Origin: Hyphomonadaceae bacterium
Lineage (GTDB): Bacteria > Pseudomonadota > Alphaproteobacteria > Caulobacterales > Aquidulcibacteraceae
Direction of reading: 5' to 3'
Assembly: GCA_009773395.1 (NCBI GenBank)
Contig: WRPI01000007.1
Coordinates: 1-64,000, forward strand
Length of the DNA stretch: 64,000 nucleotides
Of the stretch, positions 25,139-34,316 are shown in pieces. Each line of letters begins with the position of its first letter. Within the stretch, counting starts at the first letter, position 1. The notes beneath the pieces were generated by a model. That model saw only the letters and a list, made by a program, of their open reading frames with translations, had not been told where the DNA came from and ran no database searches. Made by a program: the position numbers and the translations under genes.

Positions 25139-27493
25139 ATGAACTCACCACATCCAGACCGCCGTCAAACTCTATTTGGCCTAACCATCGCTGGCTTGGG
25201 CGCGAGTTTTGCTGCACCAACAATGGCAAGCCCAAACAAAATTGAGGCATTGCCATATCTCGTGTCCGCGCGCCTTAATAATGCAGCAGAAATGGTTAAG
25301 GCCTCGGATGTCGCTTTGGGTGGGTGGCTTGGTAATCGGGTTACCGCCAATGCGAAAAACCGGCTTTTGAATATTGATACAGCGCCGCTTTTGGCAGGCT
25401 TTATTCAAAAACCCGGTTCCCACCCTTGGATTGGTGAGCATATTGGCAAATGGCTTCATGCGGCTACGCTCGCGTGGGCCAATAATGGCGACGCCGCATT
25501 GCGCACAAAAATCGACGCAGCAGCGAGCCAATTAATCGCCGCCCAAGAAAATGATGGTTATCTTGGCACATATGTTAGTGCCAAGAGATTTGGCATTTAT
25601 GATGGCGCCGATTGGGATGTTTGGTCCCACAAATATTGCCTGATGGGGCTGTTGACATATTACCGCTATTCGCGCGACACTCACGCATTTGCCGCGTCCA
25701 AAAAAGCCGCCGATTTACTGCTTGCAACTTTCCCTGCACAAAAAAGCATATTGGCAGCGGGAACCCATGAGGGCATGGCGGCAACCAGCGTGCTTGAACC
25801 AATTGTCCTACTTTATCGGCTAAGTGCCGAAGAAAAATATTTGGATTTTGCGAAATATATTGTCGCGTCTTGGTCAGAGCCCGACGGGCCGAACATTGTC
25901 TCGACCCTGCTCAGTGAGAAAAAAGTCAATAAAACCTCAAATGGCAAAGCCTATGAAATGCTCTCTAATTTGGTTGGCCTTAGTGATTTGGCGAGGGTTA
26001 CGGGCGATGGCCAAATGATTGAAGCCTGCCTTAATGCTTGGCAAGATATAGTCGATAATCAATTGCATATTACAGGTTCAACATCGCGCTGGGAGCATTT
26101 TCAAAAAGACGGCGATTTTCGTTGCGATGTCTTGGCGCATATTGGCGAAACTTGCGTCACGACAACTTGGATACAATTCAACCAATCGCTTTTGCAACTC
26201 ACGGGTGAAGCGCGCTTTGGCGATGAGTTGGAGCGCAGTTTTTACAATCACCTTGCCGCTGCCCAACACCCCGATGGCGATGATTGGTGCTATTACACTG
26301 CGCTTGAGGGGCGCAAAAAATATGACCGAGGCATAACTTGTTGCCACTCGTCTGGCCCACGCGGCATGGCGCTTGCGCCATTATCGGCAATCCTTTTGGG
26401 CAAACATGGCGATGAACCTGCGATAATAATAAATAGTTTTGAAAGCCTGAGCGCGGAATTTGAAATTGCCGGAAATAAAGTGAAAATCACACAAGACAGT
26501 GAATTTCCAAGAAATGGCAAAGCAAGGATTTCTGTAACCGCCAGTGCACCAACCCAGTTTGCACTGAAAATTCGAGCGCCAAATTGGGCATTGCCGTTTA
26601 ACGCGCCTCACAGTTCACACCACGATGGCTGGCAAATTGTCAATGCCGATTTGTGGAACGATGGCGCTGGGTTCGCTTATGAATTTAATTTAGCTGGGCG
26701 TATAATTGAAGGCACAGGAACTAATGGTGGCCGCGAAGCTGTCGGCTTTGGACCATTTGTTTTGGCGGCAGATCAGCGTCGCAATGCCGTTTGGGGCAAG
26801 CAATATAAATATGCGCTGGCGGGCAATTCGCGCCTTAATTCGCGCCGAGCATCAGGGGCTCTCGAGTTCAGCGCACCCATCGTCAATATTCCCGCAATGG
26901 CTTCATCGCCGCAGCGTGCGGTTTTCAAAACTTTTGCCGATGCCGGCGCAGACCGTGGCGATTTTCGGGTTTGGCTTCGTGCCCGTGGGCGCACCAGTCA
27001 AGGGCCATTTGAATCTGTGCTGATTGGTGGGCAGGCGACATGGTCACGCCAAGGCAATTCAACTGGCACAATAATTGACGATGATTACGAAACTTGGGCC
27101 TCAACCAATGTTGCAAGTTTGGCAGAGGAAGATTGGTTTGCAGTTGAACTGCCAGCGCCAAAAAGCGCGTTAACTTTCGTCTTTAACCAAGGCCGAACAT
27201 ATGACAATGGCGGTTGGTTTGATACTTCAAGCGGCAAGCCGATTGTTGAAATTAAACGAACTAGGCAATCGCAATGGGAAGCAATTGGCACAATTGCCAA
27301 TTACCCCGCAACAACTTCGAGCACGCGGCGCGGTGGTGAGCCAAATCCGCAATATGACTATCGTCTAGATTTGCCACAAGCGGTCACATTTGTAGCGGTG
27401 CGTGTGCGCGGCAAGCCATCATCAGGCAATAACCCGCGCCAAAATTACGTTACTTGCGCACAATTCTCGGCGTTTGATTGGCTAGAGAGTTAG
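25139..27493 (+). CDS. GH127-like glycoside hydrolase (DUF1680 type), exported
   Basis: This 784-residue protein starts with a Tat-like signal (DRRQTLFGLTIAGLGASFAAP). The (alpha/alpha)-barrel contains AAQENDGYLGTY, HKYCLMGLLTYYRYS and WEHFQ...CVTTTWIQFNQSLLQLTGEARFGDELERSFYNHL. The adjacent cysteines C401-C402 (GITCCHSSGPRG) match the zinc/nucleophile cysteines of beta-L-arabinofuranosidases of family GH127. The C-terminal 250 residues are beta-rich and may form a carbohydrate-binding-like domain. Beta-L-arabinofuranosidase activity is the family's known role; the true substrate here is not certain. The ATG has AGGA 10 bases upstream. The last codons and the stop lie in the left arm of hairpin element B. 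The facing outer-membrane receptor may supply its sugar, which is speculative. Confidence 0.8.
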   Translation: MNSPHPDRRQTLFGLTIAGLGASFAAPTMASPNKIEALPYLVSARLNNAAEMVKASDVALGGWLGNRVTANAKNRLLNIDTAPLLAGFIQKPGSHPWIGEHIGKWLHAATLAWANNGDAALRTKIDAAASQLIAAQENDGYLGTYVSAKRFGIYDGADWDVWSHKYCLMGLLTYYRYSRDTHAFAASKKAADLLLATFPAQKSILAAGTHEGMAATSVLEPIVLLYRLSAEEKYLDFAKYIVASWSEPDGPNIVSTLLSEKKVNKTSNGKAYEMLSNLVGLSDLARVTGDGQMIEACLNAWQDIVDNQLHITGSTSRWEHFQKDGDFRCDVLAHIGETCVTTTWIQFNQSLLQLTGEARFGDELERSFYNHLAAAQHPDGDDWCYYTALEGRKKYDRGITCCHSSGPRGMALAPLSAILLGKHGDEPAIIINSFESLSAEFEIAGNKVKITQDSEFPRNGKARISVTASAPTQFALKIRAPNWALPFNAPHSSHHDGWQIVNADLWNDGAGFAYEFNLAGRIIEGTGTNGGREAVGFGPFVLAADQRRNAVWGKQYKYALAGNSRLNSRRASGALEFSAPIVNIPAMASSPQRAVFKTFADAGADRGDFRVWLRARGRTSQGPFESVLIGGQATWSRQGNSTGTIIDDDYETWASTNVASLAEEDWFAVELPAPKSALTFVFNQGRTYDNGGWFDTSSGKPIVEIKRTRQSQWEAIGTIANYPATTSSTRRGGEPNPQYDYRLDLPQAVTFVAVRVRGKPSSGNNPRQNYVTCAQFSAFDWLES

Positions 27494-27645
27494 ATGTTCA
27501 AAATGAATTGAATTTGCCGCAGCAATTTTGTGCCAGTTTTGGTGGCAAATATGCGGCAAATACGGGAGTATTTGCCAAATATTTGTCGCCAAAAATCGTG
27601 CAAAAGGGCAAGGCAAAACGATACATTTTGGACATCTAACTCTCT
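27484..27645. repeat. Palindromic hairpin element, copy B
   Basis: This 162-bp imperfect palindrome fills the gap between two convergent genes. Outer inverted repeats of 22 bp with one mismatch lie at 27484-27505 and 27624-27645 (AGAGAGTTAGATGT...). The left arm contains the stop codon of the hydrolase. The core has AATTTTGTGC at 27524, GGCAAATAC-GGGA-GTATTTGCC in the centre, GTGCAAAAG at 27598 and TTGGAC at 27628. The spacings are the same as in copy A (74 and 30 bases). The arms differ in sequence from those of copy A. Confidence 0.8.
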
Positions 27646-27649
27646 GTAA

Positions 27650-30031
27650 TCACATCCCCGGTGGCCGCATTCCACCTGGGGGGCCGTGCGGGCCGCTGGG
27701 TCCTGGGCCTTGAAATGGATTGGCGGGCTGACCACGTGCGCCCGATGGCCGCGTGCCGAGCATAAGCCTAAAGCCAACATAAAGAACCCGCGATTCAACG
27801 CTTCTTTGCGACACACTATAAATAGTGTTGGAATCTGTAATTGATCGATTTTTCGAAATTGCGAATGGCTCATTATAATTGACCACCAAAAATGCGAAAG
27901 GTGCCAATTGGCGGCTGTAGGTAATATTGCTCATGCCCATTGCGGTTGAATAGCCTTGCGGAGTGTATTGGCGTCCTTGCGTGCCGACCATCAATTGAAG
28001 CCGATCTTTTGGGGTAATCGTGTAATCAAGGCTTAGACGGCCCGAAACCGTATTGCCGGAAATGGTCCCTGCATTCAGGCCGATTTTATCGATTTCAACT
28101 CGTGAAAATGTCGAGTTCAAACTGACATTGAGTTTATCAAAAAACTTATCGCTGACATTAAATTCAATGCCGCTGCTATTGGATTGATTGCCATTAATAC
28201 GGCTAGTTTCGATTATGTTGTTTGGCAAATAGCGGCTGAAAGAAGTTATCACATTTTCATTTTGCCGATAAAACCCACGAATTTGCAATGATTTTCCACC
28301 GCCAGAACGCTCATAACCCAATTCAAAAGCATCGGTTTCCTGTGGGCGCAAATTCGGATTGCCGATGGTGAAGTTTTCGGCATCATTATAGACAATGGTT
28401 GGGTTCAAATCCTGCGGATTTGGCCTTTGGAGACGGTGCGAATAAGAAGCCCTAATTTTGGAAGTATCGGAAATATTATAGGTCAAGAATGCACTGGGGT
28501 TGGCATTGGTATAATTGCTGCTGCTTGATAGACCATTTGCGGGATTTAAGGTGTTGATGTCAGTATTTTCAACCCGAAGGCCAATTTGACCAATCCATTT
28601 TTCCCCTAAATACCATTGATATGTCGCATAACCCGCGCTTACTATTTGATAATATTCAAACGAATTGGTGCGATTTGCGATAATGATTGGCGCGCCATTG
28701 GTCGGGATATTCATAGTCACATTATCAAATTGATTATCATCAATTGTGACTTGCGCGCCAGTGGTTAAAAGATTATCGCCCAATGCTTTGATTACGTCAA
28801 AACTTGCAACCCAATTGGTGGTATTAGATGAATTGACGCGGTTTTCGTTGACGACACGTATTGTCGGCAAGACATAATCGAAATTATCATAAAACACTGA
28901 ATCGCCTTGCGAATTTGAATAGCGCAAATCAGCTTTTAAGGTATCGACAAAATTATCGCCTTTATATTCCCAATTAAACGCAAGTCCAAAATCATTGCGC
29001 GGGTTATCGGAATCTGATAGAAAAACATAATCGCTAATGAATAGATTATTGGCATCATAGCCGAGATAATGACGGCTAGTATGCGATCCGAAAGTTCGGT
29101 GGCCAAAATTTAATTGCGCGCCAATGGTTTGGTGTTGGCTAAGATTATAGTCAATGCCAAAATTGCCGCTATAACCCTCTCTACGACCCCCAACTCTTGC
29201 GCTTTGATCTGTGTGGACAACACTGCCCGGCGCAGCATTTTTTCTATCACTGCTTGTTATGTTTTTGAAAACTCGCCCGTCTTGACGATAACTAAGGCCG
29301 CCAGACAGGCTTATTTTATCCTTAGTATAAGACGCAGTGGTGCTGAAATTATATCTGTCATCCTCGCCTGCCATAGCTGTAATGCTCAAAAATTTTCCTG
29401 GGCGACGATTACGCCGCATCACCAAATTAATAATACCGCTCGAACCTTCCGAGGAAAATTGTGCACCCGGGTTATTCATAACTTCAACTGATTCAATGTC
29501 CCCGCCAGACATAGCAAGAATCGCTGCGGCCCGATTTTCCCCACGCATTAGCGCCGATGCCCGACCATTGATAAGGACATTAACATTGCTATTACCGCGC
29601 AAACTAATATTGCCTTCGCTGTCAACATTTACCGAAGGCACGCGGTTAAGCGCATCGCCTGCATTGCCAGTTTGCGCTGTAACGTCACTGCGCAAATCAT
29701 AGGATTGCCGATCAATGCGGTTGGTATTGCGCTCACCGGTTACAGTAACAGTTGCGCCCGCCGCAGTCGTGCTTGGCGCGTTATCAGTTACCGCGGTGGG
29801 TGCAGACGTTGTTGTTGGCTCATTCGGCGATGTCTGAGTTGGTGGAGATTGTGTTGCCGGCGATACTTGCGGTCGAACTTGGGGCGGCTTTGGGGCTTCA
29901 GGCGCCGTTTGCGCAAAAGCGAAATTTGGCCCGCTAACGCTAATAAGTGCCAAAGTCCACGCAGAAACTGAAATTGATGATTTAAATGTTTGGGATTTCT
30001 TTTGGTGGACAGAATGGCTCGTTGTGGGCAT
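27650..30031 (-). CDS. TonB-dependent receptor / outer-membrane beta-barrel protein
   Basis: This 793-residue protein has a signal peptide to about residue 41, then a proline- and threonine-rich linker (PEAPKPPQVRPQVSP...). The plug domain shows the pattern RVPSVNVDSEGNISLRGNSNVNVLINGR and IESVEVMNNPGAQFSSEGSSGIINLVMRR. The beta-barrel is of the outer membrane protein beta-barrel family. The tail after the last strand is glycine- and proline-rich (GARGQPANPFQGPGPSGPHG...) and lacks the usual final phenylalanine. The substrate is unknown. The stop lies 5 bases past hairpin element B. Confidence 0.87.
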   Translation of the reverse strand: MPTTSHSVHQKKSQTFKSSISVSAWTLALISVSGPNFAFAQTAPEAPKPPQVRPQVSPATQSPPTQTSPNEPTTTSAPTAVTDNAPSTTAAGATVTVTGERNTNRIDRQSYDLRSDVTAQTGNAGDALNRVPSVNVDSEGNISLRGNSNVNVLINGRASALMRGENRAAAILAMSGGDIESVEVMNNPGAQFSSEGSSGIINLVMRRNRRPGKFLSITAMAGEDDRYNFSTTASYTKDKISLSGGLSYRQDGRVFKNITSSDRKNAAPGSVVHTDQSARVGGRREGYSGNFGIDYNLSQHQTIGAQLNFGHRTFGSHTSRHYLGYDANNLFISDYVFLSDSDNPRNDFGLAFNWEYKGDNFVDTLKADLRYSNSQGDSVFYDNFDYVLPTIRVVNENRVNSSNTTNWVASFDVIKALGDNLLTTGAQVTIDDNQFDNVTMNIPTNGAPIIIANRTNSFEYYQIVSAGYATYQWYLGEKWIGQIGLRVENTDINTLNPANGLSSSSNYTNANPSAFLTYNISDTSKIRASYSHRLQRPNPQDLNPTIVYNDAENFTIGNPNLRPQETDAFELGYERSGGGKSLQIRGFYRQNENVITSFSRYLPNNIIETSRINGNQSNSSGIEFNVSDKFFDKLNVSLNSTFSRVEIDKIGLNAGTISGNTVSGRLSLDYTITPKDRLQLMVGTQGRQYTPQGYSTAMGMSNITYSRQLAPFAFLVVNYNEPFAISKNRSITDSNTIYSVSQRSVESRVLYVGFRLMLGTRPSGARGQPANPFQGPGPSGPHGPPGGMRPPGM

Positions 30032-30180
30032 TTTATTTCCTATTGGGGGAGAAATTATTTCTAAAATTGTTGTTTGATATTAGCCCGAATTGCAAGGCAA
30101 AAACATTAATGATGTGCAATAATGTGCATCGATGGATTGTAGGATTTGTGTGCTAATTGAAATTCAACGGACGATGCCAA

Positions 30181-30257
30181 ATTTTCCGTCGCTTTTTCTC
30201 GGAATTTCGGTTAATAATTGCAGCAGCAATGAAACTGACATTATTTCGACGGAAAAT
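30181..30257. promoter_or_regulatory. Inverted repeat upstream of the 30307 gene
   Basis: ATTTTCCGTCG at 30181-30191 and its exact complement CGACGGAAAAT at 30247-30257 are separated by 55 bases. They sit between the divergent receptor (30031) and the small secreted protein (30307). This could be a hairpin or a pair of binding sites. No protein partner is evident. Confidence 0.35.
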
Positions 30258-30306
30258 GCTCGCTTCATCGTTACAATTGAAACCACAAAATTCATGGGAG
30301 TAATAA

Positions 30307-30621
30307 ATGAATAAATTATTAGGCAGTGCAGCAGCGATGATTTTGGTATTGGGAACAACAGGGGCCCTTGCACAGGTAAACCAGCACCAACAAAATCAAA
30401 CCAAGCGCATCAACCAAGGCGTCAACTCGGGCGAGCTTACGCATCGCGAAGCTGATAATTTGCGCGATGACCAAGCTGAAATTCGGCGCACAGAAGCAAG
30501 GATGCGGGCTCGCAATGGTGGCCAATTAACTGTCGCAGATCGCGCTAGATTAAACGTAATGCAAGCCGAAGCCAATGCCAAAATCTATAAGAAAAAGCAC
30601 AATAACCGCGATAGGAACTAG
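30307..30621 (+). CDS. Small exported protein with NQQ-rich head
   Basis: This 104-residue protein has a signal peptide (MNKLLGSAAAMILVLGTTGALAQ). A hydrophilic, helical mature part follows: VNQHQQNQTKRINQGVNSGELTHREADNLRDDQAEIRRTEARMRARNGG, then TVADRARLNVMQAEANAKIYKKKHNNRDRN. Similar proteins are known in many proteobacteria from memory, with a repeated helix-turn pattern, but their function is not established. GGGAG lies 6 bases before the ATG. It is divergent from the receptor gene and upstream of the alpha/beta hydrolase gene. Confidence 0.75.
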   Translation: MNKLLGSAAAMILVLGTTGALAQVNQHQQNQTKRINQGVNSGELTHREADNLRDDQAEIRRTEARMRARNGGQLTVADRARLNVMQAEANAKIYKKKHNNRDRN

Positions 30622-30670
30622 GCCATAGGACCGTATTTAACTCATTGACAAATTTCGAAGTCACAGACGG

Positions 30671-31519
30671 ATGAAAGTTAAGAATATCAGAATATTGCCT
30701 TTCCTGACACTTTTTTTGGTTTCTTGCGCAACTGATATGGCTTTATCAACATCTACCGCGTTTCGAGGAATCAAATCTATCACCTACAACAATGTGAATG
30801 TAAGTGTTGTAATTGACAAACCAGCGTTAAAAGAAGTGGACGTGTTAGTAGTATATCACGGAACTGTCCTTTGTGATTGCGCAATAGTTGAAGCCGCAAA
30901 TATCGCCTTGGATAAATTTAAGTCTATTTTAGACGATAAGGACATGATGATAGTAAGTGTCGCTTACCCTGGAGAAAATATGCTTTTGGGTGACAATATT
31001 GCACAGGCAGAAGCGGCATTGTTGTGGGTTAAAAATCAGGCAAGTCAAGAATTAGGCATAACAGTAAAAAGAGTGTTTGTAGCAGGCCACTCACAAGGAG
31101 GATATTTAGCCACGCGGCTAAATACTATGCACCAAACAAATGGGGTAATTGCCAATGCACCTGGACCCTTGAATCTTGTGTATCGATGCCAACTTGAAGA
31201 AAATGGACGAATTCGCGCAGGTGCAACTTGTGACAAACTAAGAAATGCTTATGGAACAACATCAAGTAATCCAAATGCCTATATGCAAAGGTCATTATTA
31301 AACTTTACCAATGGATTTAAATCCGACATATTGTTCGTGCAAGGGTTAAGCGACCAACCTATTCAGCTGTATTCTTGGCCTAGATTCAAGCAAGACGTGA
31401 TGAACTGTAGCAACTGTAAAAATAGTCAGTTTGTAGAGATAGCGGGCGGGGAGCATTCTTCTCTATTTACGAATCCCATTGCCAAAACAGAATTTAATAA
31501 CTTCATAAAAAACAGGTGA
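30671..31519 (+). CDS. Alpha/beta hydrolase lipoprotein
   Basis: This 282-residue protein has a lipobox-like signal peptide (FLVSC, C19). It carries the alpha/beta hydrolase nucleophile elbow GHSQGG, an acid in QGLSDQP and the catalytic histidine in GGEHSSLF. The fold places it among prolyl oligopeptidase or esterase-like hydrolases. Three CXXC-like pairs (LCDC, DC, NCSNC) may form disulfides in the envelope. The gene is richer in A and T than its neighbours and uses many AT-ending codons, which would fit transfer. The substrate is unknown. Confidence 0.8.
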   Translation: MKVKNIRILPFLTLFLVSCATDMALSTSTAFRGIKSITYNNVNVSVVIDKPALKEVDVLVVYHGTVLCDCAIVEAANIALDKFKSILDDKDMMIVSVAYPGENMLLGDNIAQAEAALLWVKNQASQELGITVKRVFVAGHSQGGYLATRLNTMHQTNGVIANAPGPLNLVYRCQLEENGRIRAGATCDKLRNAYGTTSSNPNAYMQRSLLNFTNGFKSDILFVQGLSDQPIQLYSWPRFKQDVMNCSNCKNSQFVEIAGGEHSSLFTNPIAKTEFNNFIKNR

Positions 31520-31683
31520 CAAGTTTATGTATAGCATCCATTTTGTTAGCCAAGGTTTTCGAGAACGTGTTTTTGCGTTTCAGCGACATAATATAAAATT
31601 GGCCACCAAAGCGGCATTGTTGCTTTGTCCAAATCTATGACGCCTATGTGCTAAACTATGACCCAGAAAGGAAAGCCGCAAAA

Positions 31684-33069
31684 ATGGATATGATAATTGC
31701 GCAAAATCGTTTTGGTCTCGGCGCAAATGGCTTGGGTCCCGCCGCCGAAACCGACCCAAAAAAATGGTTGAGCCATCAGTTTGAGGCTTACCAAAGCCGT
31801 CCACCGTCCAATTTTGCAATCGGTAATAGCGCAGATATCGCGCAAAGGCTTGAGGCGCGGCAAAAAGCCAAAGCCCAAGAAAAGAAACAAGCCGACCCAT
31901 CGCCACGTTTACAGAATTATGATGATTTGCGTGAAATTTATTTTGACAATGTAAATGCCCGCGCCGATTTTGCCATTAAATCGCCAACGCCATTTATGGA
32001 GCGTTTGGTGCATTTTTGGGCAAACCATTTTGCAATTTCGGTCGATAAAATACAAGTTCGCGCTTTGGCCGGAACTTATGAATTTGAGGCCATAAGGCCC
32101 AATATTTTGGGCAAATTCCGCGACATATTAATGGCCGCAATAACCCATCAAGCAATGGTGATTTACCTCGACCAAGCGCGCTCTATTGGCCCGAATTCGC
32201 AATTTGCAACTCGTGTTACGCGCAATGCAACAACTGGGCAAAATCGCCGCATTGGCATAAATGAGAACCTTGCGCGCGAAATTATGGAATTGCATACACT
32301 TGGCGTGCATGGCGGCTATAATCAAACCGATGTGACCGAATTTGCCAAAGCGCTCACCGGCCTTACCATAATGAACCAACAGCGTGCGCAGCGTGGCGGA
32401 AGCGTCACCATTGGGCAGACTTATTTCGAAGAGAGCTTTCACGAAAATGGCCCGCGCAATATTTTGGGCAAAACCTATCGTCAGAACGGCATGGCACAAC
32501 CATTGGCGGTTCTCGAAGACTTGGCTAAACACCCGTCAACTGCGCGCAATATAGCGACCAAATTGGCGCGGCATTTTGCGGGCGATAACCCGCCCCCACG
32601 CCTTGTCGATGAATTGGCGACGACTTTTCAAAACACAAACGGCGATTTGAAATCACTTTATCGGGTTTTGATTAATGCCCCCGAATGTTGGGCAGCGGCG
32701 CCAGTCAAATTCAAAACCCCGTGGGAATGGCTAATTTCAAGCCTTCGCGCGACCAGTTTTCACGATATCACCCAAATTGAAGTCGCGACAATTATGCGCA
32801 ATCTTGGCCAAGCAGTGTGGGAACCAAAATCACCAAAAGGCTTTGATGATATTGAAAGTGCTTGGGCCGCGCCCGATGCATTGATGCGCAGAGTAGAATT
32901 GGCACCGCAAATTGCATCGCGCGTTAGAATCACCTCGCCCAATATAATGGCGGATAATCTATTTGGCAGCGGGCTTTTGCCGCATACCAAAACCGCAATT
33001 TCGCGCGCCGAAAGCCCAATATCCGGGCTTTCATTATTATTGGTTTCACCAGAATTCATGCGGAGATAA
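31684..33069 (+). CDS. DUF1800 domain-containing protein
   Basis: This protein of about 461 residues carries the DUF1800 signature: IAQNRFGLGANG near the N-terminus, LVHFWANHFAIS, NENLAREIMELHTLGVHGGYNQTDVTEFAKALTGLT and the C-terminal PLSGLSLLLVSPEFMRR-like end. The function of the family is unknown. These genes are almost always followed by a DUF1501 gene, as here after 2 bases, and the pair is thought to work together in the envelope. I use ATG 31684, with AGGA upstream; an earlier start is weaker. Confidence 0.88.
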   Translation: MDMIIAQNRFGLGANGLGPAAETDPKKWLSHQFEAYQSRPPSNFAIGNSADIAQRLEARQKAKAQEKKQADPSPRLQNYDDLREIYFDNVNARADFAIKSPTPFMERLVHFWANHFAISVDKIQVRALAGTYEFEAIRPNILGKFRDILMAAITHQAMVIYLDQARSIGPNSQFATRVTRNATTGQNRRIGINENLAREIMELHTLGVHGGYNQTDVTEFAKALTGLTIMNQQRAQRGGSVTIGQTYFEESFHENGPRNILGKTYRQNGMAQPLAVLEDLAKHPSTARNIATKLARHFAGDNPPPRLVDELATTFQNTNGDLKSLYRVLINAPECWAAAPVKFKTPWEWLISSLRATSFHDITQIEVATIMRNLGQAVWEPKSPKGFDDIESAWAAPDALMRRVELAPQIASRVRITSPNIMADNLFGSGLLPHTKTAISRAESPISGLSLLLVSPEFMRR

Positions 33070-33071
33070 AA

Positions 33072-34244
33072 ATGAGCAACACATTCGAACGCCGCAATTT
33101 TATTAAACTTGGCCTTGGCGCATTTGGCGGGGCGATGGCAAGCGCATTTCCAAATTTCGCATTTGCAAATGCCGATACCGACACAAGGTTTTTGTTTGTA
33201 ATCCAACGCGGCGCCGCCGATGGCCTTGATAGCGTTATCCCCTATGCCGACCCCGCTTATGCCCGCGCCCGCGGAGCATTGGCAATAAGCGAAAGTGAAG
33301 CCATCAAACTTAATGGCACATTTGCTTTACACCCTTCATTGGTGAACATTGGTGAATTGTATAAATCGGGCCAAGCGGCAATGGTGCATGCCGTTGCGTC
33401 ACCTTACCGCGAACGCTCCCATTTTGATGGTCAAAATATAATGGAATCGGGCGGCCTTCGCGCCTATGAAATTGATAGCGGTTGGCTTAATCGGTTTTTG
33501 ACCTTGCTACCAATTGGCCGCAATGGCCGCAAAGAACCAATCGCGCTTTCGGCAACTATTCCAATGGCGCTGCGCGGCGCAAACCCGGTTACGTCTTATG
33601 CGCCATCAAATATCCCCACCAGTGACGATGATTACATGTCGCGCATTGGCCAATTATATGAAACTGACGCGCGGCTTTACGCTTTATGGATGCAGGCAAC
33701 TGCAACTCGTGAAATGGCGGCAGGCGAAACCAATCGCCAAAACGCAGGCAGCATGGGCCGCCTTGCGGCTTCGTTTTTGGTGCGCGATGATGGGCCACGA
33801 ATTGGCATGGTTGAATCCAATGGCTGGGATACGCACCAAGGCCAAAAAAACCGCCTTATCACTGGCCTGCGCGGCCTTGATGCCGAAATTGCGCAATTCA
33901 AAGCTGGCATGGGCGATAAATGGGCCAATACTATTGTGCTTATTGCCACCGAATTTGGGCGCACTATTGCCACCAATGGCACAATTGGCACCGATCATGG
34001 CACTGGATCTGTCGCCTATGTTTTGGGCGGCAAAGTCAATGGCGGGCGCGTAATTGCCGATTGGCCCGGCCTTGCCAACTCACAACTTTACGAAAGCCGC
34101 GACCTCAAACCCACCGCCGATTTATACGGCCTAATTGCCGGCGTTCTAGGCGAAGGCTTTGGCATTGAACCACAATTGGTAGCAAGGACATTATTCCCCG
34201 CTTTGCCGAATACAAGGGCGGTAACGGGATTGGTGAGGGTGTAG
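33072..34244 (+). CDS. DUF1501 domain-containing protein, Tat-exported
   Basis: This 390-residue protein has a Tat signal (ERRNFIKLGLGAFGGAMASAF, then AFA). DUF1501 features follow: RFLFVIQRGAADGLDSVIPYADPAYARAR, HPSLVNIGELYKSGQ, SHFDGQNIMESGG, NGWDTHQGQKNRLI and the metal-type site FGRTIATNGTIGTDHGTGSVAYVLGG. The fold is alkaline-phosphatase/sulfatase-like, so a hydrolytic role on a phosphorylated or sulfated substrate is possible. It is translated right after the DUF1800 gene. Confidence 0.88.
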   Translation: MSNTFERRNFIKLGLGAFGGAMASAFPNFAFANADTDTRFLFVIQRGAADGLDSVIPYADPAYARARGALAISESEAIKLNGTFALHPSLVNIGELYKSGQAAMVHAVASPYRERSHFDGQNIMESGGLRAYEIDSGWLNRFLTLLPIGRNGRKEPIALSATIPMALRGANPVTSYAPSNIPTSDDDYMSRIGQLYETDARLYALWMQATATREMAAGETNRQNAGSMGRLAASFLVRDDGPRIGMVESNGWDTHQGQKNRLITGLRGLDAEIAQFKAGMGDKWANTIVLIATEFGRTIATNGTIGTDHGTGSVAYVLGGKVNGGRVIADWPGLANSQLYESRDLKPTADLYGLIAGVLGEGFGIEPQLVARTLFPALPNTRAVTGLVRV

Positions 34245-34316
34245 GCGGAACGTCAATTCCTGCATTGCAAGTGCGGCAAAAGGTGGTAGGCTGTTGCTTG
34301 AGTAAATTGATTGCAG

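Noticed and set aside
19677..27645. Elements A and B as integron attC sites
   Set aside because: They are at gene 3' ends and palindromic, but lack the RYYYAAC and GTTRRRY core sites, and there is no integrase or cassette array.
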